NCBI GenBank assembly: GCA_944360115.1
Contig: CALVTH010000007.1
Span: 1 to 47,922 of the forward strand
Origin: an uncultured Clostridia bacterium
Lineage (GTDB): Bacteria; Bacillota; Clostridia; Christensenellales; CAG-917
DNA: 47,922 nt
Direction: 5' to 3'
Positions 14,096 to 23,696 of the stretch are shown here, in pieces. A model generated the notes under the pieces. The model saw nothing but the letters and a program-made list of their open reading frames with translations, was not told where the DNA came from and ran no database searches. Each line of letters begins with the position of its first letter. Position 1 is the first letter of the stretch. A program made the translations under genes and the position numbers.

Positions 14096-16442
14096 ACGGC
14101 GATACGGGCGCGGACGAAGGGGGATAACACATTTTTTCGGTGTATCCGCATTCGGCGTCGGTGCCTTTGACGCGCGAGCGCACGGTGTAGACCGCCGCAC
14201 CACCGAATGTGAAGGGGCAATGAGCGACCGTCTTTTCGTCGGTGGACAGGTCGATGTCGGCGTATGTCGCGGAGTCGTCTCCCTCCGTACAACCGCCCTC
14301 GAAGTGCGCCACCAGCCTTTCGCCCAACAAATCGCGGCAAAACACATCGTATTCCAGCGCGGCTTCCGTAAACACGGTGAGAATGACCGCGCCGTCCCTG
14401 ACCTCCGCGTCCACGCGCGGGGGATTGTTTTCGAAGCGCGATTTGCCGTCCGCTCCCGAAAACCGCTTCGACATCAGGCGTTTTGCCACATATTCGGCGG
14501 GCGTCGACGGGGTGGCGTATGTCAGCGTGCCGCCGACAAAGGTGGAATAGACATCGATGTCGCGCTCCTCCGTCTCGGGAGAGGGCGTGAAGTCCTCGGG
14601 CGGATTGTCCGCGTAGATTTCGCGCAATATCTTTGCCGCTTGCAGGGTGGCGTGACCGCCGCCCAGTTCGGTTATCGCACTGCCGCCGTGCCAAAGGGCG
14701 AATGCGTGACGCGAGGTGTAGCCCGCGCACCACGCGTCGGTGTTGTAGTTTTCGTCTTTCTGCACCGTGCCCGTCTTGGCAGCGACTGCAAAGGGCAGCG
14801 CGGACAAAGATTTCGCCGTGCCGTTTTCTACCGTGTTGACAAGGCTGTCCGTCACAAGTGCGGCGGCGTCCTCTCCGAAAACCCGCGTGTGCCCGAGCGC
14901 GGCGGAGTAAATTTTCCTGCCGTTCATCGCGGCGTATTTCACGAAATACGGCTCGACATATTCTCCTCCGCGCGACAGCGCGGCGTACGCGCCCGCAAGC
15001 ACCCGCGGATTGACGCCTTTTTCGGTGGCGCCGAGAGCGAGGGCATAGTTGGAGTCGGCGTCCGACAGTTCAAGTCCCAGTTTTCTGCCGTATGCCACGC
15101 ACCTGTCCGAGCCGGTATAACTCATGATTTTCACCGCCGCCGCGTTCATTGATTTCGCCACGGCGTCGTAGGGGGTCGTACAGCCGTAATACACTCCGCC
15201 GAAATTCTGCGGGATGTAGCCGCCGTAATCGCACGGCTCGTCGACGACTGGGGTGAACGGTGTGACCGCGCCCGCGTCGTATGCGGGGGCGTAAACGACG
15301 AGAGGTTTTATGACCGAGCCGCCCTGACGGCTGATTTCGTAACCCGCGGTGGAGTAATACGCCGCTATGCCGCCGCTCAGGTTGTCGACGACGGCAACGG
15401 AACATTCCGTGCCGTTTTCTTTGTAGAAAGAGCGGTCGAGGGCGTTTTTGCCGACTGCGGTCTGCACGGCGGGGTCGAGACAGGTGTGGATCGTTATGCC
15501 GGAATTGTCCAGCGCATAACGGGTGATTCCCAGGGCTTTGCACACCTCTTCGGCGGCACATTCGATGTAGAAGTCGGCATAATTCTCGCTGTCGCCGTCC
15601 TTTTTGAGACGGAGTTTTTCGGACTTTGCCTCGTCTCTTTCCGCGGCGGTGATATAACCCTCGCGGCACATGAGGTCAAGCACGAGATTGCGCCTGTCTG
15701 TGGATTTTTGTATGCTGTTGGCAGGAGAATAACGCGAAGGGTTTTTGAGGATACCCGCAAGCGTCGCAGCCTGCGCCGTCGTCAGTTGCGCGGGAGTGCA
15801 CCCGAAATAGAGTCTGCTGGCGTCGGCAATGCCGTACGCGCCGCCCCCGAAATAGATGACATTGAGGTACATCGCGAGAATTTCGTCCTTGGAATACGCC
15901 TTTTCTATCTTCCGCGCGATTGCGATTTCGTTGAGTTTGCGCTTTACGGTGCGCCCCGAATCGAGGTGAGTGTTCTTGACCAGCTGCTGAGTTATCGTCG
16001 ACGCGCCTTCCACGACGGAACGGCTTTTGATGTTGGCGACAAGCGCGCGCCCCATTGCGCGCACATCGTATCCCTTGTGGTCGTAAAACCGCCTGTCCTC
16101 GAGCGCAACGAAAGCCGCCGCCACCTTGTGGGGTATTTCGTCGGCGGTGACATAGCGCGCGTCGTCGGTCTCGATACGGTTGCCGTCGGCGTCGAGATAC
16201 ACGGGCAACGCCTTTGCCGTGGGAAGCAGGGCGGCGTCGAATTCCGCGTCGTCCGCCCACACGAAAAACCCCGCCACCGCCGCCGTCGCGAGCAGGGGAA
16301 GGGTCATAAACACCACGGCGACGGCGATTGCCGCGCGCCGTGCGCGCCGCTTCCGCGCGAGTTTCTTTCTTTCCTCGGGAGAAAGGGCGACCTCGTCGGT
16401 CCTGTTCTTGCTTTTGCGCCTTTTGTCCTCTCGTGCTTTCAC
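14079..16442 (-). CDS. Class A penicillin-binding protein (PBP1A type)
   Basis: A 787-residue bifunctional peptidoglycan synthase. Layout: a very basic cytoplasmic N-terminus (1-37), a membrane anchor (about 38-62), and a GT51 glycosyltransferase with EDRRFYDHKG (115-124), GASTITQQLVKN (146-157) and the RKIEKAYSKDEILAMYLN block. The transpeptidase has SVIK (S376, K379), SMN (431-433) and KTG (556-558). The C-terminal ~170 residues are an extra extracellular region of unknown role. Start GTG 16442 has no clear ribosome site. It is divergent from miaB and convergent with thiI. Confidence 0.94.
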   Translation of the reverse strand: MKAREDKRRKSKNRTDEVALSPEERKKLARKRRARRAAIAVAVVFMTLPLLATAAVAGFFVWADDAEFDAALLPTAKALPVYLDADGNRIETDDARYVTADEIPHKVAAAFVALEDRRFYDHKGYDVRAMGRALVANIKSRSVVEGASTITQQLVKNTHLDSGRTVKRKLNEIAIARKIEKAYSKDEILAMYLNVIYFGGGAYGIADASRLYFGCTPAQLTTAQAATLAGILKNPSRYSPANSIQKSTDRRNLVLDLMCREGYITAAERDEAKSEKLRLKKDGDSENYADFYIECAAEEVCKALGITRYALDNSGITIHTCLDPAVQTAVGKNALDRSFYKENGTECSVAVVDNLSGGIAAYYSTAGYEISRQGGSVIKPLVVYAPAYDAGAVTPFTPVVDEPCDYGGYIPQNFGGVYYGCTTPYDAVAKSMNAAAVKIMSYTGSDRCVAYGRKLGLELSDADSNYALALGATEKGVNPRVLAGAYAALSRGGEYVEPYFVKYAAMNGRKIYSAALGHTRVFGEDAAALVTDSLVNTVENGTAKSLSALPFAVAAKTGTVQKDENYNTDAWCAGYTSRHAFALWHGGSAITELGGGHATLQAAKILREIYADNPPEDFTPSPETEERDIDVYSTFVGGTLTYATPSTPAEYVAKRLMSKRFSGADGKSRFENNPPRVDAEVRDGAVILTVFTEAALEYDVFCRDLLGERLVAHFEGGCTEGDDSATYADIDLSTDEKTVAHCPFTFGGAAVYTVRSRVKGTDAECGYTEKMCYPPSSAPVSPYLFRR

Positions 16443-16453
16443 GCAAATTATTA

Positions 16454-16482
16454 TTGTGTTTTGAGGCGTTTTTATGTATAAT
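16454..16482 (+). promoter_or_regulatory. Promoter of the miaB-mutS-mutL-miaA operon
   Basis: -10 TATAAT (16477-16482) is perfect. With a 17-bp spacer the -35 is TTGTGT (16454-16459), which matches only at TTG. The predicted start near 16489 leaves a leader of about 50 nt containing a GC hairpin. Confidence 0.6.
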
Positions 16483-16513
16483 TGTTTATCACGAATAACT
16501 TACGCACGAGGAC

Positions 16514-16531
16514 GCGCGGGCTTGCCCGCGC
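16514..16531 (+). promoter_or_regulatory. GC hairpin just upstream of the miaB start
   Basis: GCGCGGGC (16514-16521) and GCCCGCGC (16524-16531) are perfectly complementary; in practice the loop would be CTTG. The stem ends 7 nt before the ATG (16539) and covers the place where a Shine-Dalgarno sequence would lie; only AGG remains after it. It could limit ribosome access to miaB. There is no T-run, so termination is unlikely. Confidence 0.55.
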
Positions 16532-16538
16532 AGGCGCA

Positions 16539-17879
16539 ATGAACTACAAAATCGTTACTTACGGCTGTCAGATGAATGTCCACGAGTCCGAGAAGCTCGC
16601 GGGACTTCTCGAACGCGCGGGATATTCCGAGACCGACGACGCGGAAGACGCCGACATCATAATTTTCAACACCTGCTGTATCCGCGACACCGCGGAGCGG
16701 CGCGCGCTCGGCAACATCGGAGTGACCAAGGGACTCAAGCGCCGTCACCCCGACCTCATTGTCGCCGTGTGCGGATGTATGCCGCAGCAGAAGGACGCGG
16801 CGGAGCGCATAGCGTCGCGTTATCCCTATGTCGACATAGTGCTGGGCACCAGAAACATAGCCTCGCTTCCCGCCGAAATCGACAGGGTGCTTGCGGCGCG
16901 CAGGAAAACCTCGGGTCGTCGTCGCTTCGCCGACACCGAATATCCCGAGGATTATCTCGACATCGACGAAAATACGCCCGTTTTCCGCACCAGTTATCCC
17001 AACGCGTGGGTCAACATCATATACGGGTGCAACAATTTCTGCACCTACTGTATAGTGCCTTATGTGCGCGGGCGCGAGATTTCCCGCAGTCCCGAAGCCG
17101 TGCTCGACGAGGTGAAAAGGGCGGTGGACGAAGGCTACGGCGAAATAACCCTCCTCGGACAGAATGTCAATTCCTACGGCCACGACCTCGGCGGCGGCGT
17201 CAATTTCGCGCGGTTGCTGCGCGAAATCGATAAAATCGACGGCAAATTCCGCGTGCGGTTTATGACCTCTCACCCCAAGGACCTCGACGAGGAAGTGGCA
17301 GACGCAATGGCGCAGTCCGACAAGATATGCTCGCAGATACATCTTCCCGTGCAGTCGGGCAGCAACGCCGTGCTTAAGGCGATGAACCGTCGTTACACGC
17401 GCGAGCATTATCTCGGGCTTGTCCGTATGCTGCGCGACAAAATGCCGGACATCGGCATAACCACCGACATCATGGTGGGATTCCCGACGGAGACGGAAGA
17501 GGACTTCGAGGACACCATGTCGCTCGTGCGGGAGGTGGAATATTCCAACGCGTTCACCTTCATATTCTCGCCGCGCGCGGGCACTCCCGCCGCCGCCATG
17601 ACGGGGTTGCCGTATGAAGTCAAGAAACGCCGCATAGGCGAACTCATAAAGTTGCAGAACGGCATAACCAAACGCCTTTCCGAAAACTATGTCGGCAAGG
17701 TGTACGAGGTGCTTGCCGAGGATGTGTCCGACTCGCACGCGGGTATGGTGTGCGGCAGGACGGAGAGCGGCAGGCTCGTCAATTTCGCGGGAACCGCCGA
17801 CGATGTCGGCAAGTTCTTCGATGTGAAAATCACGGCGTCGCGTTCGGCGTCTCTGTTCGGACAGGCGGAGGAAAAATGA
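16539..17879 (+). CDS. miaB: tRNA-2-methylthio-N6-isopentenyladenosine37 synthase MiaB
   Basis: A 446-residue radical SAM methylthiotransferase. The N-terminal UPF0004 domain carries iron-sulfur ligands C10, C46 (or C47) and C80. The radical SAM motif is C164-x3-C168-x2-C171 in GCNNFCTYCIVP. The C-terminal TRAM domain starts near residue 375. It methylthiolates A37 after MiaA prenylation, and miaA lies three genes downstream. The frame is open back to a TTG at 16482, but ATG 16539 (MNYKIVTYGCQMN) is the family start. It overlaps mutS by ATGA. Confidence 0.96.
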   Translation: MNYKIVTYGCQMNVHESEKLAGLLERAGYSETDDAEDADIIIFNTCCIRDTAERRALGNIGVTKGLKRRHPDLIVAVCGCMPQQKDAAERIASRYPYVDIVLGTRNIASLPAEIDRVLAARRKTSGRRRFADTEYPEDYLDIDENTPVFRTSYPNAWVNIIYGCNNFCTYCIVPYVRGREISRSPEAVLDEVKRAVDEGYGEITLLGQNVNSYGHDLGGGVNFARLLREIDKIDGKFRVRFMTSHPKDLDEEVADAMAQSDKICSQIHLPVQSGSNAVLKAMNRRYTREHYLGLVRMLRDKMPDIGITTDIMVGFPTETEEDFEDTMSLVREVEYSNAFTFIFSPRAGTPAAAMTGLPYEVKKRRIGELIKLQNGITKRLSENYVGKVYEVLAEDVSDSHAGMVCGRTESGRLVNFAGTADDVGKFFDVKITASRSASLFGQAEEK

Positions 17880-20494
17880 TAATAGACCAAAGCAAACTTT
17901 CACCCATGATGAAGCGGTATATGGAGATGAAAGCGCAGTATCCCGACTGTCTTTTGTTCTTCAGGCTGGGCGATTTCTACGAGATGTTCTTTGAGGACGC
18001 CGAGAAAGCGTCGGCGATACTCGACCTCGTGCTGACGGGGCGCGACTGCGGTCTCAAGGAACGCGCGCCGATGTGCGGAGTGCCGCACCACGCCGTCGAC
18101 AATTATATCCGCAAACTCATCGACGCAGGATGTCGCGTCGCGATATGCGAGCAGCTCAGCGACCCCGCCACGACAAAAGGTATGCTGGAGCGCGATGTCG
18201 TGAGGGTAGTCACACCCGGCACCGTCATAGAAGAGGACATCCTCGACGAAAAGAGCGCAAATTATCTGGCTTCCGTCTACGCCGCAGGCGACGCGTTCGG
18301 TCTGGCGTGGGCGGACATCAGTACGGGCGAATTCTGCCTGTACGAATACGCGGGCGACGACAGGTGGGACAGGCTTTCGGATATGCTGGGGTCAATCGGT
18401 CCCGCCGAGTGCGTTTGCAACGAAAAATTCCTCGGAGTCTACCGCACGGTGCAGTATTTCCGCCGTCACGAGACCAAGCCCGTGTGCTATCACGATTTCG
18501 CCTATTATTTCGCGGGAGCGACCAAAAAACTGTGCGAAGCCCTCGGCGTGTCGTCTCTCGACGCATTCGAGTGCAGCGACAAACAGTACGCCGTCCCCGC
18601 CGCGGGCGGACTGTACGAATATCTGGTGCAGACCCAGAAGCGCGCGCTCAGGCAGCTGCGCAGCCTGACTTATCTGCACGACAAGTCATTTATGCTTCTG
18701 GACGAAGCCACCCGCCGCAATCTCGAACTGACCTCGAGAATACGCGACGGCAAGAGGACGGGCACTTTGCTGGGCGTGCTGGACAAGACGCACACTCCGC
18801 AGGGCGCAAGGCTTCTCGGCAAATGGATAGACCGTCCGCTGCAGGACGAAAAAGCCATAAATCTCCGTCTCGGCGCGGTGGAAACTCTCGTCTCCAACCG
18901 TCCCGCGCGTGAAGCGCTTGCCGCCTCTTTCAAAGGCGTGCGAGACCTCGAAAGGCTTTGCGGCAGGCTGGCTTACGGCACGGCGCGCACCAAGGAACTG
19001 ATCTCCGTGTCCGACACTCTGAACGCCGTCCCCGAGATAAAAGCCGTGCTCAAAGGGCTGAAAGACCCGCTGTTCAGACAGACGGATTCGCTTCTGCGTC
19101 CGCTGGAAGCCGAAGCGGCGGTGCTGGACGCGGCGCTGGAACGCGGCAGACAGAACGACGACGAGGACAAAGGCGTCATACGCCGCGGATATTCCGACAA
19201 GCTCGACGAACTGCGCGACATAAAGAAAACCGCCAAGGTGTGGCTTTCCAATCTTGAAGCGCAGGAACGCGAGGAGACGGGCATACGCACGCTCAAGGTC
19301 GGATTCAACAAGGTGTTCGGCTACTATATCGAGGTGTCGAAGTCGTTTGCGGACAAAGTGCCGTACCGCTATCAGCGCAAACAGACGCTTGTGGGCGGCG
19401 AGCGTTACATCACAGACGAACTCAAGGAAATCGAGACCCGTATTCTCACGGCGGCGGAAGAAGCCGACGCTCTCGAGAGCCGTATCGTCGAAGAATTGAA
19501 GTCGATGTTGCTTGCCAAACTGTCCGATTTGCAGGACACCGCGACGGCGATTGCCACTCTCGATGTGCTGTTGTCCTTTGCCAATGTGTCCGCCGCAAAC
19601 GGATATGTCCGTCCCGTCATAGGCAAAAAGGTCAGGAATATCAACATAACCGCGGGGCGTCATCCCGTCGTCGAGACCATTCTCGACAGGGGCGCGTATG
19701 TGCCCAACGACACTTTGCTCGACGGTGAAGAAAACCGCACCGTCGTGCTCACGGGACCGAATATGGCGGGAAAAAGCACCTATATGCGCCAGGTCGCGCT
19801 CATAGTGCTTATGGCGCACATCGGCTGTTTCGTGCCGGCAAAGAGCGCGGAAATCTCACTTGTGGACCGCATTTTCACCAGAATAGGCGCCAGCGACGAC
19901 CTCGGCGGCGGTCAGTCAACATTCATGGTGGAGATGATAGAAGTCGCCACCATACTCAATTACGCCACATCGTCGTCGCTCCTCATTCTCGACGAAATCG
20001 GGCGCGGCACCTCCACCTACGACGGACTTGCAATCGCGTGGGCGGTGCTGGAGCACATCACATCCAACATCCGCGCCAAAACGCTGTTCGCCACGCATTT
20101 TCACGAACTCACCGACGCCGAAAACTTCGGCGGGGTCAGGAATTACCGCGTGCTTGTCAGCGAAAACGAGGACAGGATAATTTTCCTGCACAAAATCGTC
20201 CGCGGAAGCGCGCCGCGCAGTTTCGGAGTCGAGGTGGCTTCGCTCGCCGGCGTCAAGCCCGAAGTCGTCGAAAAGGCGCGCCGCATACTCAAAGAACTTG
20301 AAAAGGAAGCCGAATGGCGCGACGCCAACAGTATGCTTATGGCGGCTGACAAGGCGCCTGCCGTGCAGATAGGGCTGTTCGACCGCGAGGAGTCGACAGT
20401 GGAAAAGGAACTCAGGGGCATAGACCCCGACAACCTCACGCCTATGCAGGCGCTTGCGGTCCTGTCCGACCTCAGGAAAAAACTCGAGGAATGA
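17876..20494 (+). CDS. mutS: DNA mismatch repair protein MutS
   Basis: An 872-residue MutS. The mismatch-reading FYE motif is at 34-36 in GDFYEMF. Connector, lever and clamp domains follow, then the ATPase with Walker A GPNMAGKSTYMRQ (about 627), Walker B LLILDEIGRGTSTYDG, and the ATHFHELTD loop. A C-terminal helical tail ends LTPMQALAVLSDLRKKL. It recognises mispairs and recruits MutL, encoded next. ATG 17876 overlaps the miaB stop; GGCGGAGG lies upstream. Confidence 0.97.
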   Translation: MIIDQSKLSPMMKRYMEMKAQYPDCLLFFRLGDFYEMFFEDAEKASAILDLVLTGRDCGLKERAPMCGVPHHAVDNYIRKLIDAGCRVAICEQLSDPATTKGMLERDVVRVVTPGTVIEEDILDEKSANYLASVYAAGDAFGLAWADISTGEFCLYEYAGDDRWDRLSDMLGSIGPAECVCNEKFLGVYRTVQYFRRHETKPVCYHDFAYYFAGATKKLCEALGVSSLDAFECSDKQYAVPAAGGLYEYLVQTQKRALRQLRSLTYLHDKSFMLLDEATRRNLELTSRIRDGKRTGTLLGVLDKTHTPQGARLLGKWIDRPLQDEKAINLRLGAVETLVSNRPAREALAASFKGVRDLERLCGRLAYGTARTKELISVSDTLNAVPEIKAVLKGLKDPLFRQTDSLLRPLEAEAAVLDAALERGRQNDDEDKGVIRRGYSDKLDELRDIKKTAKVWLSNLEAQEREETGIRTLKVGFNKVFGYYIEVSKSFADKVPYRYQRKQTLVGGERYITDELKEIETRILTAAEEADALESRIVEELKSMLLAKLSDLQDTATAIATLDVLLSFANVSAANGYVRPVIGKKVRNINITAGRHPVVETILDRGAYVPNDTLLDGEENRTVVLTGPNMAGKSTYMRQVALIVLMAHIGCFVPAKSAEISLVDRIFTRIGASDDLGGGQSTFMVEMIEVATILNYATSSSLLILDEIGRGTSTYDGLAIAWAVLEHITSNIRAKTLFATHFHELTDAENFGGVRNYRVLVSENEDRIIFLHKIVRGSAPRSFGVEVASLAGVKPEVVEKARRILKELEKEAEWRDANSMLMAADKAPAVQIGLFDREESTVEKELRGIDPDNLTPMQALAVLSDLRKKLEE

Positions 20495-20518
20495 CGGCGC
20501 GTCGCCGAGAGTGACATT

Positions 20519-22513
20519 ATGGGAAAAATCAACATTCTTCAACCCGATGTTTTCAATATGATTTCCGCGGGCGAGGTGGTGGAACGCCCCGCGTCCGTCG
20601 TCAAGGAACTGGTCGAAAACAGCATTGACGCGGGCGCCACCGTCATCGACATTTCCGTCGCGGGCGGCGGGATAAGGCGTATCAGCGTCAGCGACAACGG
20701 CGGCGGAATAGCCCGAGAGGATATGCGCACGGCGTTTCTTCCGCACGCCACCAGCAAACTCAAGGAAATATCCGACCTCGACACGGTGTCGACTCTCGGT
20801 TTCCGCGGCGAAGCGCTGGCAAGCATCGCCTCGGTGTCCGAGGTGACCGCCGTTTCCCGCTCGAAAGGCTCCGCGGTGGCGACCGAGGTCAGGCTGAACG
20901 CCGGAAAAGTCGTCTACGAGGGCGACAACAGCCGCGCCGAAGGCACGGTAATCACTGTCGAAAACCTCTTTTTCAACACTCCCGCAAGGCTCAAATTTCT
21001 AAAAAAACCGTCCACCGAACAGGCGTATATCCGCGAAACGGTGGAAAAAATCGCGCTGGCAAATCCCGCACTGAGACTGACTCTCTCCGACGAAAACGGC
21101 GTGATAATGCAAAACGAAGGCGGCAGCCTCATCGACGCAATCGCTGCCGTTTATCCCTCGCTTGACGCGGGGCGACTCGTCGCCGTCGACAGAATCTCGT
21201 CGTCGGGCGTGGCGGTGCGCGGTTATGTCTCCGAGGTGGATTATACGGCGCCGACCCGCGCGCGTCAGACCGCCATTGTCAACGGCCGCGTGGTCGAATG
21301 CGAAACGGTGACTGCCGCGGCTGAAAAAGCGTACAAGGATTTTCTCGTAAAGCGCACATATCCGATGTTCGTGCTGGACATTCTTGTGCCTTTCGACGAG
21401 GTGGATGTCAATGTTCATCCCGCCAAAACCGAGGTGCGTTTCAGGAACGGAAACGCCGTTTTCGGCGCGGTTTTCCGCGCCGTGGACGAAGCCGTGCAAA
21501 GCACTCTCGGTGGCAGACAGGCGGGATTCGCCCCCGCCGCGTCGGCTGCGGAATCTGTTCCCGCGCCGTCGCTTTCGCCCGAACAAATAGCCATTGACGC
21601 CGAGGCGTTCTATGCCGTGCAGGATGCCGTCGGACAATCCGAAAAAACTTCCGAATCGCCCGAGCACGCCGCGACAGTGTCGTCGGATGACGGCGTTTCG
21701 CTGTCCGGGCTCAGGAAAAAACCGCTGGACATTTCGTCCTTCGAGCGGCTTGCGCCGTACGGCAAACGCCCGCGCACCTTTGCCGCCGAAAGACCCGTCG
21801 GGTCTTATCAGGTCGGCGGCGTAAAGGACGATTCCGAGAAAAACCTCGCAAGTTCCATGGACAGTCTGTTCGTAACAGAGGCCGCCGTCCGCGGCGACGA
21901 GGATTTTGCGAATAGTTCGTCACCCAAATTTCTGGACTTCGACGGCGTAATTGTCGGACAGGTTTTTTCCACCTATCTCATCGTAGAACGCAAGGATTGC
22001 GTTTACATCATCGACCAGCACGCCGCACACGAACGCGTGTTGTACGACAAGCTGATGTCAAGCATGACGGCGGAATATTCACAAGGTCTCATTCTGCCGT
22101 ACAAAAAGCGCTTCTCGGGCGCGGAAGAGGAGTATCTCGAAAAACTGCTTCCGTCGCTCAGGGAAATGGGCTTTGACATAGAGAAAAAGGACGGCAACTT
22201 CTACATCTACGCCGTGCCCGCGCCGCTTGTCAGAATGGATTTCGACAAATTCCTCGGGCTGTTGTTCGAGAATATGCTCGACGACGGCGAAATCTCCATT
22301 CGCTCCCTGCTCAGGGAAACGGTCAGCCGCGAAGCCTGCCGCGCCGCAATCAAAGGCGGCGAAACGCTGACGAGACGGCAGATACAGTATGTGCTGTCCA
22401 ATCTCGTCGACGAGGACGGCAACCTGCCCGCAAGTTGTCCGCACGGCAGACCCGCCGTCGTCAAACTCACAAAAAAAGATTTCGAGAAGATGTTCAAGAG
22501 GATTGTGCGATGA
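20519..22513 (+). CDS. mutL: DNA mismatch repair protein MutL (endonuclease type)
   Basis: A 664-residue protein. The N-terminal GHKL ATPase has ELVENSIDAGA, DNGGGI and the GFRGEALASI loop. A low-complexity linker (about 335-470) leads to the C-terminal dimerisation and nicking domain with DQHAAHERVLYD (about 497-508), ACRAAIKGG and CPHGRP metal-site motifs. The consensus ends its first motif in Glu; here it is Asp, a conservative change. It makes the strand-specific nick in organisms without MutH. It overlaps miaA by ATGA. Confidence 0.96.
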   Translation: MGKINILQPDVFNMISAGEVVERPASVVKELVENSIDAGATVIDISVAGGGIRRISVSDNGGGIAREDMRTAFLPHATSKLKEISDLDTVSTLGFRGEALASIASVSEVTAVSRSKGSAVATEVRLNAGKVVYEGDNSRAEGTVITVENLFFNTPARLKFLKKPSTEQAYIRETVEKIALANPALRLTLSDENGVIMQNEGGSLIDAIAAVYPSLDAGRLVAVDRISSSGVAVRGYVSEVDYTAPTRARQTAIVNGRVVECETVTAAAEKAYKDFLVKRTYPMFVLDILVPFDEVDVNVHPAKTEVRFRNGNAVFGAVFRAVDEAVQSTLGGRQAGFAPAASAAESVPAPSLSPEQIAIDAEAFYAVQDAVGQSEKTSESPEHAATVSSDDGVSLSGLRKKPLDISSFERLAPYGKRPRTFAAERPVGSYQVGGVKDDSEKNLASSMDSLFVTEAAVRGDEDFANSSSPKFLDFDGVIVGQVFSTYLIVERKDCVYIIDQHAAHERVLYDKLMSSMTAEYSQGLILPYKKRFSGAEEEYLEKLLPSLREMGFDIEKKDGNFYIYAVPAPLVRMDFDKFLGLLFENMLDDGEISIRSLLRETVSREACRAAIKGGETLTRRQIQYVLSNLVDEDGNLPASCPHGRPAVVKLTKKDFEKMFKRIVR

Positions 22514-23556
22514 TTCCGTCGGATACGCTTTTGCCGTCCTCGATTACCGGTATTCCCGCCGAAACCGCGTCGAGCCGCGACTCCTCAGGACGCGCCCGCG
22601 TCGGAATGTTCTCCGCGCCGCGCGCCGTAATGGTTGCGGGGCCCACCGCTTCGGGCAAATCGGCGTTTGCGTTGCGTCTTGCCGAGAAAATCGGCGGAGT
22701 CGTCATATCTGCGGACAGTATGCAGATTTATCGCGGTCTGGACATAGGCACCGCCAAAGAAACTCCCGAAGGCCGAGCCGCAATTCCGCACGAACTCATC
22801 GACATCGTGGACGCCGACAAGTCTTTTTCCGTGTCGGAATTTGCTTCCGCCGCGCAACTTGCCGCCGAAAAAGCCCTTACAGACGGCAGAATACCCGTTG
22901 TCGTCGGCGGAACGGGGCTTTATTTCGAAAGTCTGGTCCGTCCTCTCGGCTTCGGCGGCACTCCGTCCGACGAAGCGCTTCGCGCGCGGCTTTCCGCACG
23001 CTTCGACGAGGAAGGCGGCGCAAAAATGCTGGAACTGCTGCGCGAGACCGACCCCGAAACCGCCGCGCGACTGCACCCCAATGACAAAAAGCGCATCGTT
23101 CGCGCTCTGGAAATCGTCGAACTGACATCGTCGCCGATGTCGGCGCAAAAAGACGAATACGACGGCGACTTCATAATGGTGTGTTTCAATTCCTCGGACA
23201 GGCAAAAGCTTTACGACCGAATCGACGCCCGCGTTGACGAGATGTTTTCGGCGGGTTTGCCGCAGGAAGCCGCGTATTTCCTCGGGAAAATCGGCAAAAA
23301 CGCCCAAAGTATGCAGGCAATCGGCTACAAGGAATTTGCCCCGTATATGGACGAATACGCCGCAAACGGCGCGTTTTCGTCACAATCACTTTCCGAAATC
23401 GCCGAAGCCGTCAAGAAAAACACCCGCAATTACGCCAAACGCCAGATAACCTGGTTCAGGCGCTATCCATTTGTGAAGTGGTTCGAAATCGGCGATTTCG
23501 ACGGCGCGGAAAACTATGTGATGTCGCGCCTGCGCGGCGAAAACGCCGCGCCGTGA
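22510..23556 (+). CDS. miaA: tRNA dimethylallyltransferase MiaA
   Basis: A 348-residue protein that prenylates A37 of UNN-reading tRNAs using DMAPP. P-loop GPTASGKS at about 44-51, then SADSMQIYRGLDIGTAK, VVVGGTGLYFESL and AKRQITWFRR. ATG 22510 overlaps the mutL stop and has AAGAGG upstream. It gives an N-terminal tail of 32 Ser/Ala-rich residues before MFSAPRAVMVAGP, which most family members lack. ATG 22606 is the alternative, with a weaker ribosome site. No hfq follows, unlike many Bacillota. Confidence 0.95.
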   Translation: MIPSDTLLPSSITGIPAETASSRDSSGRARVGMFSAPRAVMVAGPTASGKSAFALRLAEKIGGVVISADSMQIYRGLDIGTAKETPEGRAAIPHELIDIVDADKSFSVSEFASAAQLAAEKALTDGRIPVVVGGTGLYFESLVRPLGFGGTPSDEALRARLSARFDEEGGAKMLELLRETDPETAARLHPNDKKRIVRALEIVELTSSPMSAQKDEYDGDFIMVCFNSSDRQKLYDRIDARVDEMFSAGLPQEAAYFLGKIGKNAQSMQAIGYKEFAPYMDEYAANGAFSSQSLSEIAEAVKKNTRNYAKRQITWFRRYPFVKWFEIGDFDGAENYVMSRLRGENAAP

Positions 23557-23696
23557 CGATTTTGCCGCGCGGGGGCTAAACTGCGCGACAATAATGACAA
23601 AACCTGCGCCGTCCTGCGCCGACGGCAACGGAACAGGCGCGGACTATTATAAAAAATAAGCGAAAATATAATACTCTCGACGGAAGGAAAAGCAAT

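Noticed and set aside
13964..14347. Minus-strand frame with eight-residue Lys/Pro repeats over the 22-bp array
   Set aside because: Most of it is an alternate frame of the PBP gene; the repeats arise from 24-bp units, but other units are 20-23 bp and break the frame logic.
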